Below, in pieces: positions 28,011 to 38,800 of a stretch of DNA of 64,000 nucleotides; within the stretch, counting starts at the first letter, position 1; every line of letters starts with the position of its first letter. Both the position numbers and the translations under genes were made by a program. The stretch covers positions 3,720,001 to 3,784,000 of the forward strand of contig NZ_CP042831.1 in assembly GCF_008000935.1 (NCBI RefSeq), given 5' to 3'. The DNA comes from Flavobacterium alkalisoli (lineage in GTDB: Bacteria; Bacteroidota; Bacteroidia; Flavobacteriales; Flavobacteriaceae). The notes under the pieces were generated by a model. It saw nothing but the letters and a program-made list of their open reading frames with translations. It ran no database searches and was not told the DNA's origin.

Positions 28011-29088
28011 TTATTTTATATGTACATCTACTTCTACGTTCATACCCGGACGAAGTAGTTTTACTTTTTCTTTATCGTTATTTTCAGTTAAGCTTATTTT
28101 TACCGGTAGCCTTTGTACTGTCTTAACAAAGTTACCTGTAGCATTATCAGGAGGAAGTAAAGAGAAACGAGACCCTGTAGCAGGAGAGAAAGATGTTAAT
28201 ACACCTTCAAACTCGGTATCAGGATAAGCATCTACTTTCACAACTACTTTTTGACCTTCGGTCATTTTGTTAAGCTGAGTTTCCTTAAAGTTAGCCACTA
28301 CCCATGTCTCGTTATTATTTATAACGTAAAACAGGGCTTGTCCCGGAGCTACTAGCTGTCCCGGCTGTAAATCGATAGTAGAAACCTGTCCGTCTACAGA
28401 AGCGGTAACTACAGTGTAATCCAAATTAAGTTTGCAGCATCAAGAGCGGCTTTGGCCTTCTCAATGTTAGCAGCAGCAACTTCCGTTTGTTTGTTGGACA
28501 CATTCGATTTCGAGATAATCGCATTTTTTTGGTAGTTGCTGGCTGCCTGTTGTTGCTGTAACACGTTTAACTGTGCTTCAGCCTCTTGCTTTGCGGCTTG
28601 CGCCTGCTCAAATTGTTGTTTAGTTATGGAGTGATTTTTATATAAGTTTTCGTAACGCTCAAAGTCGTTGGTGGCTCTCCAAAGCCTTACTTTAGCAGCT
28701 TCTATGTTTCCTTTTGTAGACTGTACGTTAGCCTCAGAAACCGATACGTTAGCAACAGCGCTTCCTACATCGGCTTTAGCAACTGCAAACTACCTTCGGC
28801 AGCGGCAAGTGCAGCTTTAGCTTCTTCAACCCTTACTACATAATCTTTATCGTCTATAACAAAAAGCGTATCGCCTTTTTTTACAAAGTCATTGTCTTTT
28901 ACATATACTTTAGTAATGTATCCGGTAACACGAGGTATAATAGGGCTCATGTTTTTTTCTATCTGTGCATCATCAGTAGTTTCATGAGCTAACGAGTGAA
29001 GGTATTTGTATGTACCATAAGTTCCGCCAACAGCTACAAGTGCTATAAGTATGAAAAGGAACTTTTTATTTGTTTTCTTTTTTTCCAT
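28011..29088 (-). pseudogene. HlyD/EmrA-type membrane fusion protein (copy 2), frameshifted
   Basis: Two single-base deletions, near 28,431 (T run) and 28,788 (A run), interrupt the gene. Copy 3 holds the intact version. Confidence 0.85.
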
Positions 29089-29097
29089 GATGGAGGA

Positions 29098-30445
29098 TTA
29101 TTTTGTTTGAGTAAGATTGAAAGAGTTAGTTAATTTTCCTGAAACATTCAGCAGCTCATAGTAAACGCTGAGTAATATCTGCTTTAGAGAATGTTTCGTT
29201 TAATTTTGCCTGTAGCTGTTGAACATCTGCCTCTAAAAGGTCGTTTGTATCGCTAAGGCCGTTATCATATTTATCTTTTACTATACGGTAATTTTCGTCC
29301 GCCTGGGCAACGGCTTGTGTATAAACCCTGTTTTGTTTAATGGCAAGGTTATAGTTTTCAAGGGCATCCTGTACCTGAACCTTAATTCTGTCGGTAAGTA
29401 TTTCCACTTCCTGTCTTGTAGCTTCTGCACGGCTGGCAGCAGTTTTAACGTGCTTACCGTTTTTAAACAGATTAGAAATGTCATAAGAAACACCTACACC
29501 AAAATTAATTGCATTGGTTACCTGAAATACGTTTTTAATATCAATAGCTGCATAACCACCTAAAAGTGTTACTGTAGGGTAGTAGTCAGCTTTGGCAACC
29601 TTCATGTTGGCTTCGCTGGCTTTTTGCTGCCATCTTAAAGCCTCAAGGTCATTCCTCTGATTTATGGCATCCTGTTCTGTAATAGCAGTGTTTAATTCAG
29701 AAGCTTCTTCAAAATAAGAAGAGTTTGGTTCCAGCTGTGTACCTTCCTGAAGCTTTAGTAATGTTACCAGCTGGTAGTTAATGGTAGAAGCTCTTTTCTT
29801 AGCATCTTCAAGAGAAAGCTCAATGTTAGATGCCTGTAACTGTGCTTTAAGCAGGTCGTTACGGGCAATAATGCCATTTTGCTCCATAGCTGTAAAGTCA
29901 GTAACACGTTGGTTAGCGCTTTTCAGGTTTTCCTGTATAAGGCTTATAGATTCCTGAGCTTTATAAAGGTTAACATACAATACAATGGTTTGCATTGCAA
30001 TTTGTTCTTTAGTATGCGCTGCATTAAAGCTTTCAGCATTATAAGCATCGGTTGAAGCCTCTATGCTATTTTTAAGCTTAAAGCCCGAAAACAAAGGCAT
30101 ACCCACAGTTGCCATACCTAACATAAGCTGGTCTACTTTTGGTGAGCCTGAAGCCGTTTCTCCGTCATTACTGTCTCCTGTAGGGATTTTAAGAGTAATG
30201 TTAGGATCTGTAAGCCTTTGGTATTGCCCTGAAAGTTTAACTTCAGGATAAATATTATTCTTTACGCTTTCCATTTCATACTTTGAAGTGGAAACCTTAG
30301 TATCGGCAAGTGTCGCCTCATTACTTTTTGTAACTGCCAGACCTATGGCCTCATCAAGGGTAAGCGACTTTTTCTCCTGAGCCTGCATTGCAGTAATGCC
30401 GGAAAGAAATAACGCCCCGGCCAGCAGTAAATATCTAGTTTTCAT
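29098..30445 (-). pseudogene. TolC-family protein (copy 2), frameshifted near C-terminus
   Basis: An additional A at about 29,163 ends the frame at 429 residues, dropping the last 20 residues of the 448-aa protein. All upstream sequence agrees with copy 3. Confidence 0.85.
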
Positions 30446-31058
30446 GAACTAAAAGTGCTTTAATGGTTTGTTTAATGTGAATTGTTAACTCGTTTTCTAT
30501 ATAGTTTTCGTAAGCCTCATCGGTACTGATTCCTAAGTGAGCCTCAAAGAAAGGCCTGTTCATCTGGAAATGTACCAGTGTACCCATAATAGTAGGGGGT
30601 ATAAGATTAATATTTACATCTTTTCTAAATATTCCCTGTTCCTGCCCTTCATTAATAATTTTGGTAAAGGCTTCCATATTCTGGCGTTTTACATCGGTAA
30701 ATGCCTTCATGTCCATTATTCTTTTTTTGGTGGAAAGCTCAAAGTGCAGTATCTGGTACATACACTTGTTCTTATTAATACGGGAAATGTAAAGGTCTAT
30801 AAGTCGGTCTACTTTTTCGGAAGGAGTAAGATCTTCCTTAGAAATGATGTCAAGCTGCATTCTCATATCCGATGTACGGTATATAATAAGAGCTTCCAGC
30901 ATTTTTTCTTTTGAACCGAAATAATAAGAGATCATTGCAATATTAACCTTAGCAGCCTTAGCTATACTTCTTATAGAAGTGCCGTCAAAGCCCTCGCTGG
31001 CAAACAGTATCTCTGCTGCTTTGAGTATCTCTAACTGCTTATCATTGTATTCTGTCAT
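30435..31058 (-). CDS. TetR-family repressor (copy 2)
   Basis: Identical 207-aa protein to copy 1, read leftward. Its tandem operators lie at 31,082-31,122. Confidence 0.92.
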   Translation of the reverse strand: MTEYNDKQLEILKAAEILFASEGFDGTSIRSIAKAAKVNIAMISYYFGSKEKMLEALIIYRTSDMRMQLDIISKEDLTPSEKVDRLIDLYISRINKNKCMYQILHFELSTKKRIMDMKAFTDVKRQNMEAFTKIINEGQEQGIFRKDVNINLIPPTIMGTLVHFQMNRPFFEAHLGISTDEAYENYIENELTIHIKQTIKALLVHEN

Positions 31059-31081
31059 GATATAGAATTCAAAATTCTCTG

Positions 31082-31122
31082 CAAAGTTAAACGTTTGTTT
31101 AAATTAAACGTTTGTTTAAATT
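31082..31122 (-). promoter_or_regulatory. Tandem 17-bp operators (copy 2)
   Basis: Inverted copy of the tandem AATTTAAACAAACGTTT pair (31,089-31,105 and 31,106-31,122) plus the TAACTTTG box, upstream of tetR. Confidence 0.6.
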
Positions 31123-31253
31123 TGCTGTTAACAGTTATTTAACAAATAACGTTATAGTTAGTAAGGGTGTTAAAAAGTATACTAACCCTTTAATTTATTC
31201 CGTTAGTATTATGTTATATAAAACCAAATGTCAAATTTATTCTCCTAAGCCAA

Positions 31254-32247
31254 ATGAAGATTTTAAAAGCCTTTCTATTAAGTTTTGCCCTATGCAGTAC
31301 GGCCGGAGTTAGTGCACAAAAGGTATTTGCTTCGGCAAAATATACCCAAATGTGCAGTTATTACGGAGAAGCTGTTACGGGTGATATCCATGCCTATAAA
31401 CCCGAAGCCTCGGCAGAGTCGGCAGTAAAAAATATTATGTCGGTAATTGGCCTTAAAGCTAATTTTGAATTGCGTGCTGCAAATGTACCTAATGCAGCTG
31501 CCGTTATTTTAAAAGGCAAACGCTATATATTATATAACCCAAAGTTTATGGCTAACATCAACTCGGTAACGGGTAGTGACTGGGCAGCCATAAGTATACT
31601 GGCACATGAAATAGGCCACCACCTTAACGGGCATACGCTGGACAATGTGGGCAGCAGGCCACAAACCGAGCTGGATGCCGATGAGTTTTCCGGTTTTGTA
31701 TTGGGCAGGTTGGGAGCCACTCTTGCCGATGCACAGGCAGTAATGGGTACCATAGCCAGTATTAAGGGGTCGCATTCTCATCCGCCTAAAAGCGACAGGC
31801 TTATTGCCATTGCGGCAGGATGGAATAGGGCAGGAGGGACTGCTATTGCTGCACAACCCGTAGTGCAAACCCAGCCGGAAAAACCAAAACCTGTAGTAAT
31901 AGCCGAAAAACCAAAAGAGGTAACCCAACCGAAACAGGTTTTAGTAGAGAGAAACCTGACTCGTGAGGAAAGGATACAGCAAAGTGCACATATATGATAA
32001 GAACATAGCGAGTGACGCTTACTTTCGTGATGATCCTAAGGGCAAATATTACCTTACGGTAAAAGGTAACCTGGTTCAGGTGGAAAGAGATAAGGTATAT
32101 TTAGTGGCCAGACTCGTTAGATCAAACAGATCGGGATATAAAATGATGCTTACCGATAATGATAAAACCAACCTTTATATAGGTAATGGTGGTGCTTTGG
32201 TTAACGAATCGGGTAGTACAGTGGGTGTACTAAAGGCAAGGCGTTAA
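31254..32247 (+). pseudogene. M48-type metalloprotease (copy 2), frameshifted
   Basis: One extra T at about 31,990 (CACATATATG for CACAATATG) breaks the frame after residue 245, between protease domain and C-terminal SH3-like part. The zinc site AHEIGHH is intact. Confidence 0.82.
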
Positions 32248-32292
32248 ATGTCTCATTATTAATGATTAATTGCTGATAAAATAGTAAATTAG

Positions 32293-32895
32293 ATGCGGTT
32301 TTGGCTCAAGCTTAAACCGCTTTTAATTTTCACGGATATGCAGTTGAGTATTTTATGGAAGGGAATAAAAAACGACACAGACGAACATTGTGCCGTAAAT
32401 TACCGTGATACCACTATCTCGGTACATTCTGAAATTGAAGGTTGGGTTAAAAGAAAACCTGTTTATGCAGAATACTGGTTAACACTTAACAATAACTGGG
32501 AAGTAAGGTCGTTTGAGATATCGGCTAATGTGGCTGATAAGACCTATAAATATTCCCTTGGTTTAGATGATAACGAACACTGGAAATGCAAAAAGAACCT
32601 GCCTCATTTTTACTTTGAGGGCTGTAACTATATTGATATATCGCTAACTCCGTTAACAAACACGCTTCCGGTAAATAATTTACATTTACTGAAAGGCGAA
32701 AGCAAAGAGATTAGCCTTATTTATGTAGATATACTGGCTAATGAGGCAAGAAGGGAAAGGCAAAAATATACCAGGTTGGACGAGCAGCTTTACCGCTTTG
32801 ATAACCTGAAAGGCTTTACGGCAGATATTGAGGTAGATAAGGATGGTTTTGTTGTAGATTACCCGGGGCTGTTTGAGCTTGTACAGATACGATAA
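32293..32895 (+). CDS. Putative glycolipid-binding domain protein (copy 2)
   Basis: Intact 200-aa frame, identical to copies 1 and 3. Confidence 0.7.
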   Translation: MRFWLKLKPLLIFTDMQLSILWKGIKNDTDEHCAVNYRDTTISVHSEIEGWVKRKPVYAEYWLTLNNNWEVRSFEISANVADKTYKYSLGLDDNEHWKCKKNLPHFYFEGCNYIDISLTPLTNTLPVNNLHLLKGESKEISLIYVDILANEARRERQKYTRLDEQLYRFDNLKGFTADIEVDKDGFVVDYPGLFELVQIR

Positions 32896-33004
32896 GTTTT
32901 ATTAAGGCATTTGTATAATGGTGCATAAAATTGAGAATGGCTTTATTATTCAATGTAAGGTTTAAGCTAAATCTTTAAATTTGTAGAAAACCATTTGTAA
33001 AGCC

Positions 33005-33698
33005 ATGAAATCTTTAAAAGTAATTGCCTTTGATGCCGACGACACCCTTTTTATAAACGAACCCTATTTTGAAGAGACCGAAAAGAAATTTTGCGGACTC
33101 ATGGAAAACTATCTTTCCCATCAAAGCCTGTCGCAAGCACTCTTTAAACACCAGATAGAAAATCTTCCGCTGTATGGTTACGGCATTAAAAGCTATATCC
33201 TAAGCATGATACAAACAGCCATAGAGGTTTCAGATGGTACTGTTAGCATAAAACATATCGATAAGGTACTGGAACTGGGTAAGGAACTCCTGCAAAAGCC
33301 CATAGTATTATTAGAAGGGGTAGAGCAAACCCTACAGGCACTTCATGGGAATTATAAACTGGTCGTAGCAACAAAAGGCGACCTTAAAGACCAACAGCGT
33401 AAGCTGCATGATTCAGGCCTTGGGGAATACTTTCACCACATAGAGGTTATGGCCGATAAAAAAGAACTTAACTATAACAAGCTCTTAAAAAGGCTGGATA
33501 TAGAACCGCATGAGTTTCTTTATGATAGGGAATTCATTGAGGTCGGATGTATTGCCGGTGCTTAATATTGGCGGGTATGCCTGTCATGTTCCGTTTCATA
33601 CTACATGGGCACACGAGCTTATAGATCATGAAATTGAACACGATAATTTTTATGAAATAAAAAAACTGAACGAAATTATCCCATTACTGCTACCTTAA
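33005..33698 (+). pseudogene. HAD-superfamily hydrolase (copy 2), frameshifted
   Basis: An extra T at about 33,515 in the TTTC run breaks the frame just before motif IV (GNSLRSD). Motif I DADDTLF is intact. Confidence 0.82.
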
Positions 33699-33707
33699 TA
33701 ACTATCC

Positions 33708-34269
33708 ATGAAACCACACTTTTTTAAAACTCCTGCCCACTTTAGGGAATGGCTGGAAGAGAATCATGAAACAGCCGCTGAGCTGCTTGTCGGTTTTTTA
33801 TAAGGTAGGTACCGGAAAGCCAAGTATTACATGGCCACAATCGGTAGATGAGGCGCTATGTTTTGGTTGGATAGACGGTATCAGGCGTACTATTGATAAA
33901 GAAGCTTATTCCATACGGTTTACTCCGCGAAGGACAACCAGTATATGGAGTGCAGTAAACGTAAAAAAGATGGAAGAGCTGCTGGCAGCCGGTTTGGTTA
34001 AGCCTATGGGGATAGCAGCTTATGAAAAACTGAAAGAGGGCAAAACTAAAATATATTCCCATGAAAGGAAAGCTCCTGCAGAGTTTACCAATGAGCAGGA
34101 AAAAATCTTTAAAAACCATAAAGCTGCCTGGGAATTTTTTAATGCTCAGGCGCCTTATTATAAAAATCTTATGAAGCATTGGGTTACTTCTGCCAAGCAG
34201 GAAAAAACACACATATCCCGACTGGAAAAACTGATAGATACGTCAAAGAAAAGCCAAAGAATCCGATAA
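33708..34269 (+). pseudogene. YdeI/OmpD-associated-family protein (copy 2), frameshifted
   Basis: An extra T in the run at about 33,795 separates the first 29 codons from the rest. There is also the one clear substitution among the copies, G to C at 34,212 (Gln to His). Confidence 0.8.
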
Positions 34270-34355
34270 AAGGTCATTTTTGTACGTTAAAGCGCACATT
34301 TTTTTATATATTTTTGGTGGTGTTAGTATACACATAAACTCAAAACCAGCTAATT

Positions 34356-34976
34356 ATGAAAAAACACCTTATCAGAAATCTTTTCGCTATCGGAGTACTA
34401 ATATGTTTTGCTTTTGCATTACCAAATTTCAGCAAAAAAGAATTTAACGTAGTTATAGATGCCGCACACGGCGGTAAAGACTATGGAGCTGTATATAATG
34501 ATTACATGGAGAAAGATATTGCTGCAATTATCGCTAAGAAAATTGAAGTACTTAATAAAGACAACAAGGATGTAAAAATTCATTTTACAAGAACAGGAGA
34601 TGAATTCGTCAACTTAAACGAAAGAGTAGAGACCATCAATAAGATTAAGCCCGATCTTGTTTTATCTTTACACCTTAATGCTGCAAGAAATCCTGAAAAT
34701 ACTGTTTCAGGTATGGAAATTTTTATAGCTAATGAATCCGACCAGAAAGAACAGTCGGCACAGTATGCAAAACAGCTTACCGATAAAATAGGAAAAGATT
34801 ATAATGTGGTAACTAAAGAAGCGGGTTTCTATATGCTTAAAAAAGCAGAAGCTCCGGCGCTTGTTTTTGAAATGGGCTTTATTACTTCAGAAAAAGACAG
34901 AGGTTACCTTACAACAGAAGAAGGTCAGGATAAGCTTGCTAACTTAATAGCGAACTTTATTACCGACATAAAATAA
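34356..34976 (+). CDS. N-acetylmuramoyl-L-alanine amidase (copy 2, intact)
   Basis: A 206-aa Amidase_3 protein that cleaves the amide between MurNAc and the stem peptide in the periplasm. It has an N-terminal signal anchor (about 10-24), zinc ligands in VIDAAHGGKDYG (H38), E52 after DYMEKD and H in LSLHLNAA, and the catalytic Glu in LVFEMGF. Small compared with AmiA/B/C because it has only the catalytic domain. A 5-nt gap precedes the DUF6526-like gene. Confidence 0.9.
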   Translation: MKKHLIRNLFAIGVLICFAFALPNFSKKEFNVVIDAAHGGKDYGAVYNDYMEKDIAAIIAKKIEVLNKDNKDVKIHFTRTGDEFVNLNERVETINKIKPDLVLSLHLNAARNPENTVSGMEIFIANESDQKEQSAQYAKQLTDKIGKDYNVVTKEAGFYMLKKAEAPALVFEMGFITSEKDRGYLTTEEGQDKLANLIANFITDIK

Positions 34977-34981
34977 TTATC

Positions 34982-35416
34982 ATGAAAGAACAGAACTATA
35001 CAAATCATATACGTTTTTACACACCGCACCATTTTGTGTTTTACCCTGTAATGATTTTATTAATGGGTATTTGTGTAGGATATGCTTTTAATAACGAAGA
35101 CTGGCTTATATGGCTATTTATGTTCCTTCTTTTTTTATCGGTTACACTGGTAAGCTTTATGCTAAGGCAACATTATGCCTTAACGCTGCAGGACAGGATA
35201 GTTTTACTGGAACTGCGTTACCGTTATTATGCAACTACCGGCAACAGGCTGGAGCCTTATGAAGAGAATCTTAGCAAAGGACAGCTTTTTGCGCTTCGTT
35301 TTGCTCCCGATGATGAGCTTCCCGCCTTATTGCAAAGGGCAATAGACGAGAACCTGTCGCCAAATTCTATAAAGAAATCGGTTAGAAACTGGAAACCCGA
35401 TAATAACAGGGTATAA
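34982..35416 (+). CDS. DUF6526-like membrane protein (copy 2)
   Basis: Intact 144-aa two-TM protein identical to the other copies. Confidence 0.7.
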   Translation: MKEQNYTNHIRFYTPHHFVFYPVMILLMGICVGYAFNNEDWLIWLFMFLLFLSVTLVSFMLRQHYALTLQDRIVLLELRYRYYATTGNRLEPYEENLSKGQLFALRFAPDDELPALLQRAIDENLSPNSIKKSVRNWKPDNNRV

Positions 35417-35418
35417 AA

Positions 35419-35450
35419 TAAAAAAAAGCCTGCTCTAAAAGCAGGCTTCT
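35419..35450. terminator. Bidirectional intrinsic terminator (copy 2)
   Basis: Inverted copy of the AGCCTGCT / AGCAGGCT hairpin. Confidence 0.78.
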
Positions 35451-35500
35451 TACATAGAATTAGGGTTGGAACCCCACACAAAAAAATCTTTCTCTAACTC

Positions 35501-35848
35501 CTAGATATTTCTTCGGTCGTCGTGGTCATAATGTTGTTCGTCATCATTATAACGTCCGTGCGTTCTTCTTTCCTCATCAATGTCTCTGCCGGGGCTGCGC
35601 TGCATCTGATCACTTTCATTCCAGTTACGGTCTGTATCTCCTTTAGCCCTGCGTTCTTCGCGCCATGTGCCTTCATCTTCATTAAAAGTTCTGGAGTGCA
35701 TTTGCCTTGCATCGTCAAGGTTACGTTCTGTAGAGGACCTGTTGTCCCTTTCCCAATATTCCCTACGGTCAGCATTACGTCCCCTTGCCCTTACAGGCTC
35801 GTCGGACTTGTTTCCTAAATGACCGGTATTTTCATTTTTATCAGTCAT
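35501..35848 (-). CDS. 115-aa hydrophilic protein (copy 2)
   Basis: Intact, identical to copies 1 and 3. Confidence 0.58.
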   Translation of the reverse strand: MTDKNENTGHLGNKSDEPVRARGRNADRREYWERDNRSSTERNLDDARQMHSRTFNEDEGTWREERRAKGDTDRNWNESDQMQRSPGRDIDEERRTHGRYNDDEQHYDHDDRRNI

Positions 35849-35854
35849 AATATG

Positions 35855-36019
35855 TTAGTTTGAATTATTATTGTTGTTTTCTCTTTCCTTTCTTTCTGAG
35901 ACCTTTTCAGCTTCAGAAACATATTTTTTTGTTCCTTTAATGTCAGTTTCACTCAAATCTTCCCCACTTGAAACTTTAGGAGCGGGAGTTTGTCTTTGGT
36001 CTTCTTCATTATGTCCCAT
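35855..36019 (-). CDS. 54-aa hydrophilic protein (copy 2)
   Basis: Intact short frame, identical to copies 1 and 3, 6 nt upstream of the 115-aa gene. Confidence 0.53.
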   Translation of the reverse strand: MGHNEEDQRQTPAPKVSSGEDLSETDIKGTKKYVSEAEKVSERKERENNNNNSN

Positions 36020-36324
36020 AACTCTTTTATTTTTTGGTTATATACAAAGTTCGCCACTATATACTGGCTACAGTAGCCAATTAACACTACTTTTTACGGG
36101 AAATGTTAGAAAAAGCTTTAACACTATGCGGAAGCGCGCTATATAAAGCATATTAACATTTAGAGTCTTAGCAATTGTAAAGGAAAGTTTAACAAACAAT
36201 TCACTTAAATAGTTGTAAAAGAGGGGGTAATAGTGAGTAAATTAGTAGTTGTATTATAAGGTTATCCTTATAAAAAGGAAACTAAAAATGCATATTAACC
36301 AATTTTAAAAATGAACATACTACT
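36020..36324. other. Intergenic region (copy 2)
   Basis: Inverted copy of the 305-bp region with the TTATAAGG / CCTTATAA palindrome. No gene seen. Confidence 0.4.
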
Positions 36325-36846
36325 ATGGAAAGAGCAAAATGGATACTGGATCTATCCCATTCTGATATACAGTTTAAGATAAGGCATTTGGTTATAGCAA
36401 ATATCTCAGGGTATTTCAGGGCGTTTTCAGGTACCATGTATGCCGGTAAGGATGATTTTACCGATGCCGAGTTTAAACTTACTGTTGATGTTTACAGTGT
36501 AGACACCAATAATGTAGAAAGGGATGAACACTTAAAGTCAGCCGATTTCTTTAATGCTGATTACTATCCTGAAATGGAGTTTGTGTCTCAATCTTTTAAT
36601 CACATTGATGGGGATAGGTATGACCTTACCGGTAACATAACCATAAAAGGCATTACAAGACCAATAACCTTTAAAGTATTATTTGGTGGAGAAGCTAAAG
36701 ACGGCTTTGGAAATATGAGAGCCGGCTTTGATATAACCGGAGAAGTAAACCGTAATGATTTTGATATACGAAGATATGGAAACAGCAGAAAACCGCGATT
36801 TCAATTCGGATACGGAAGAGGACAGATACCCGTCTTCACATCCTGA
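36325..36846 (+). pseudogene. Truncated YceI-family gene fused at junction J2 (copy 2)
   Basis: Codons 1-148 are the YceI protein up to EVNRNDFDI. From base 36,769 the frame runs out of phase through the tail of the hydrophilic-protein gene and stops after 25 unrelated residues (173 aa total). The last 32 residues of YceI, including EIKMHANIQFV, are missing. This is a by-product of the rearrangement, not a functional fusion. Confidence 0.85.
36760..36780. repeat. Asymmetric inversion junction J2 (copies 2/3)
   Basis: GATATA from the yceI-like gene (equivalent of 15,939-15,944, inverted) meets GAAGATATGG (equivalent of 15,701 on) with a single shared C at 36,769. The break points differ by 238 bp, so there is no palindrome here. 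Confidence 0.9.
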
Positions 36847-36880
36847 AAACAAACGCAATCGAGGAAATATGGACACATAA
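36770..36880 (+). pseudogene. 3' remnant of hydrophilic-protein gene
   Basis: The last 36 codons plus stop of the gene at 15,404-15,811, beginning exactly at codon 100. No start region, so it is a fragment made by junction J2. Confidence 0.85.
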
Positions 36881-36909
36881 AAAAGCAGGATAAAATCCTG
36901 CTTTTTTTT
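36880..36909. terminator. Bidirectional intrinsic terminator (copy 3)
   Basis: Copy of the GCAGGAT / ATCCTGC hairpin at 15,811-15,840. Confidence 0.8.
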
Positions 36910-37451
36910 TAATTATAATCGGTTTCCTTTACGAATTGTATGTTAGCATGCATTTTAATTTCTTCTCCCAATACCAGTCCGCCTGCTTCTGTAGTATCGT
37001 TAGAATGTATATCAAAATCATTACGGTTTACTTCTCCGGTTATATCAAAGCCGGCTCTCATATTTCCAAAGCCGTCTTTAGCTTCTCCACCAAATAATAC
37101 TTTAAAGGTTATTGGTCTTGTAATGCCTTTTATGGTTATGTTACCGGTAAGGTCATACCTATCCCCATCAATGTGATTAAAAGATTGAGACACAAACTCC
37201 ATTTCAGGATAGTAATCAGCATTAAAGAAATCGGCTGACTTTAAGTGTTCATCCCTTTCTACATTATTGGTGTCTACACTGTAAACATCAACAGTAAGTT
37301 TAAACTCGGCATCGGTAAAATCATCCTTACCGGCATACATGGTACCTGAAAACGCCCTGAAATACCCTGAGATATTTGCTATAACCAAATGCCTTATCTT
37401 AAACTGTATATCAGAATGGGATAGATCCAGTATCCATTTTGCTCTTTCCAT
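36909..37451 (-). CDS. YceI-family protein (copy 3)
   Basis: Intact 180-aa protein identical to copy 1. Confidence 0.85.
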   Translation of the reverse strand: MERAKWILDLSHSDIQFKIRHLVIANISGYFRAFSGTMYAGKDDFTDAEFKLTVDVYSVDTNNVERDEHLKSADFFNADYYPEMEFVSQSFNHIDGDRYDLTGNITIKGITRPITFKVLFGGEAKDGFGNMRAGFDITGEVNRNDFDIHSNDTTEAGGLVLGEEIKMHANIQFVKETDYN

Positions 37452-37756
37452 AGTAGTATGTTCATTTTTAAAATTGGTTAATATGCATTTTTAGTTTCCT
37501 TTTTATAAGGATAACCTTATAATACAACTACTAATTTACTCACTATTACCCCCTCTTTTACAACTATTTAAGTGAATTGTTTGTTAAACTTTCCTTTACA
37601 ATTGCTAAGACTCTAAATGTTAATATGCTTTATATAGCGCGCTTCCGCATAGTGTTAAAGCTTTTTCTAACATTTCCCGTAAAAAGTAGTGTTAATTGGC
37701 TACTGTAGCCAGTATATAGTGGCGAACTTTGTATATAACCAAAAAATAAAAGAGTT
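37452..37756. other. Intergenic region (copy 3)
   Basis: Direct copy of the 305-bp region at 16,383-16,687. No gene seen. Confidence 0.4.
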
Positions 37757-37921
37757 ATGGGACATAATGAAGAAGACCAAAGACAAACTCCCGCTCCTAA
37801 AGTTTCAAGTGGGGAAGATTTGAGTGAAACTGACATTAAAGGAACAAAAAAATATGTTTCTGAAGCTGAAAAGGTCTCAGAAAGAAAGGAAAGAGAAAAC
37901 AACAATAATAATTCAAACTAA
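37757..37921 (+). CDS. 54-aa hydrophilic protein (copy 3)
   Basis: Intact short frame as in copies 1 and 2. Confidence 0.53.
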   Translation: MGHNEEDQRQTPAPKVSSGEDLSETDIKGTKKYVSEAEKVSERKERENNNNNSN

Positions 37922-37927
37922 CATATT

Positions 37928-38275
37928 ATGACTGATAAAAATGAAAATACCGGTCATTTAGGAAACAAGTCCGACGAGCCTGTAAGGGCAAGGGGACGTA
38001 ATGCTGACCGTAGGGAATATTGGGAAAGGGACAACAGGTCCTCTACAGAACGTAACCTTGACGATGCAAGGCAAATGCACTCCAGAACTTTTAATGAAGA
38101 TGAAGGCACATGGCGCGAAGAACGCAGGGCTAAAGGAGATACAGACCGTAACTGGAATGAAAGTGATCAGATGCAGCGCAGCCCCGGCAGAGACATTGAT
38201 GAGGAAAGAAGAACGCACGGACGTTATAATGATGACGAACAACATTATGACCACGACGACCGAAGAAATATCTAG
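37928..38275 (+). CDS. 115-aa hydrophilic protein (copy 3)
   Basis: Intact and identical to the other copies. Confidence 0.58.
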   Translation: MTDKNENTGHLGNKSDEPVRARGRNADRREYWERDNRSSTERNLDDARQMHSRTFNEDEGTWREERRAKGDTDRNWNESDQMQRSPGRDIDEERRTHGRYNDDEQHYDHDDRRNI

Positions 38276-38326
38276 GAGTTAGAGAAAGATTTTTTTTGTG
38301 TGGGGTTCCAACCCTAATTCTATGTA

Positions 38327-38358
38327 AGAAGCCTGCTTTTAGAGCAGGCTTTTTTTTA
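38327..38358. terminator. Bidirectional intrinsic terminator (copy 3)
   Basis: AGCCTGCT / AGCAGGCT hairpin with T run. Confidence 0.78.
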
Positions 38359-38360
38359 TT

Positions 38361-38795
38361 TTATACCCTGTTATTATCGGGTTTCCAGTTTCTAACCGAT
38401 TTCTTTATAGAATTTGGCGACAGGTTCTCGTCTATTGCCCTTTGCAATAAGGCGGGAAGCTCATCATCGGGAGCAAAACGAAGCGCAAAAAGCTGTCCTT
38501 TGCTAAGATTCTCTTCATAAGGCTCCAGCCTGTTGCCGGTAGTTGCATAATAACGGTAACGCAGTTCCAGTAAAACTATCCTGTCCTGCAGCGTTAAGGC
38601 ATAATGTTGCCTTAGCATAAAGCTTACCAGTGTAACCGATAAAAAAAGAAGGAACATAAATAGCCATATAAGCCAGTCTTCGTTATTAAAAGCATATCCT
38701 ACACAAATACCCATTAATAAAATCATTACAGGGTAAAACACAAAATGGTGCGGTGTGTAAAAACGTATATGATTTGTATAGTTCTGTTCTTTCAT
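38361..38795 (-). CDS. DUF6526-like membrane protein (copy 3)
   Basis: Intact 144-aa two-TM protein. Confidence 0.7.
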   Translation of the reverse strand: MKEQNYTNHIRFYTPHHFVFYPVMILLMGICVGYAFNNEDWLIWLFMFLLFLSVTLVSFMLRQHYALTLQDRIVLLELRYRYYATTGNRLEPYEENLSKGQLFALRFAPDDELPALLQRAIDENLSPNSIKKSVRNWKPDNNRV

Positions 38796-38800
38796 GATAA

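Larger units (their letters stand above)
26352..36769 (-). repeat. Triplicated block, copy 2 (inverted)
   Basis: Reverse complement of copy 1 from the terminator hairpin down to the equivalent of base 15,938, about 10.42 kb. At least nine private indels or substitutions (in emrB, hlyD, tolC, M48, HAD and ydeI-like genes). It ends inside the yceI-like gene. Confidence 0.95.

Noticed and set aside
36325..36846. A novel YceI fusion protein
   Set aside because: The extra 25 residues are an out-of-frame reading across the rearrangement junction.
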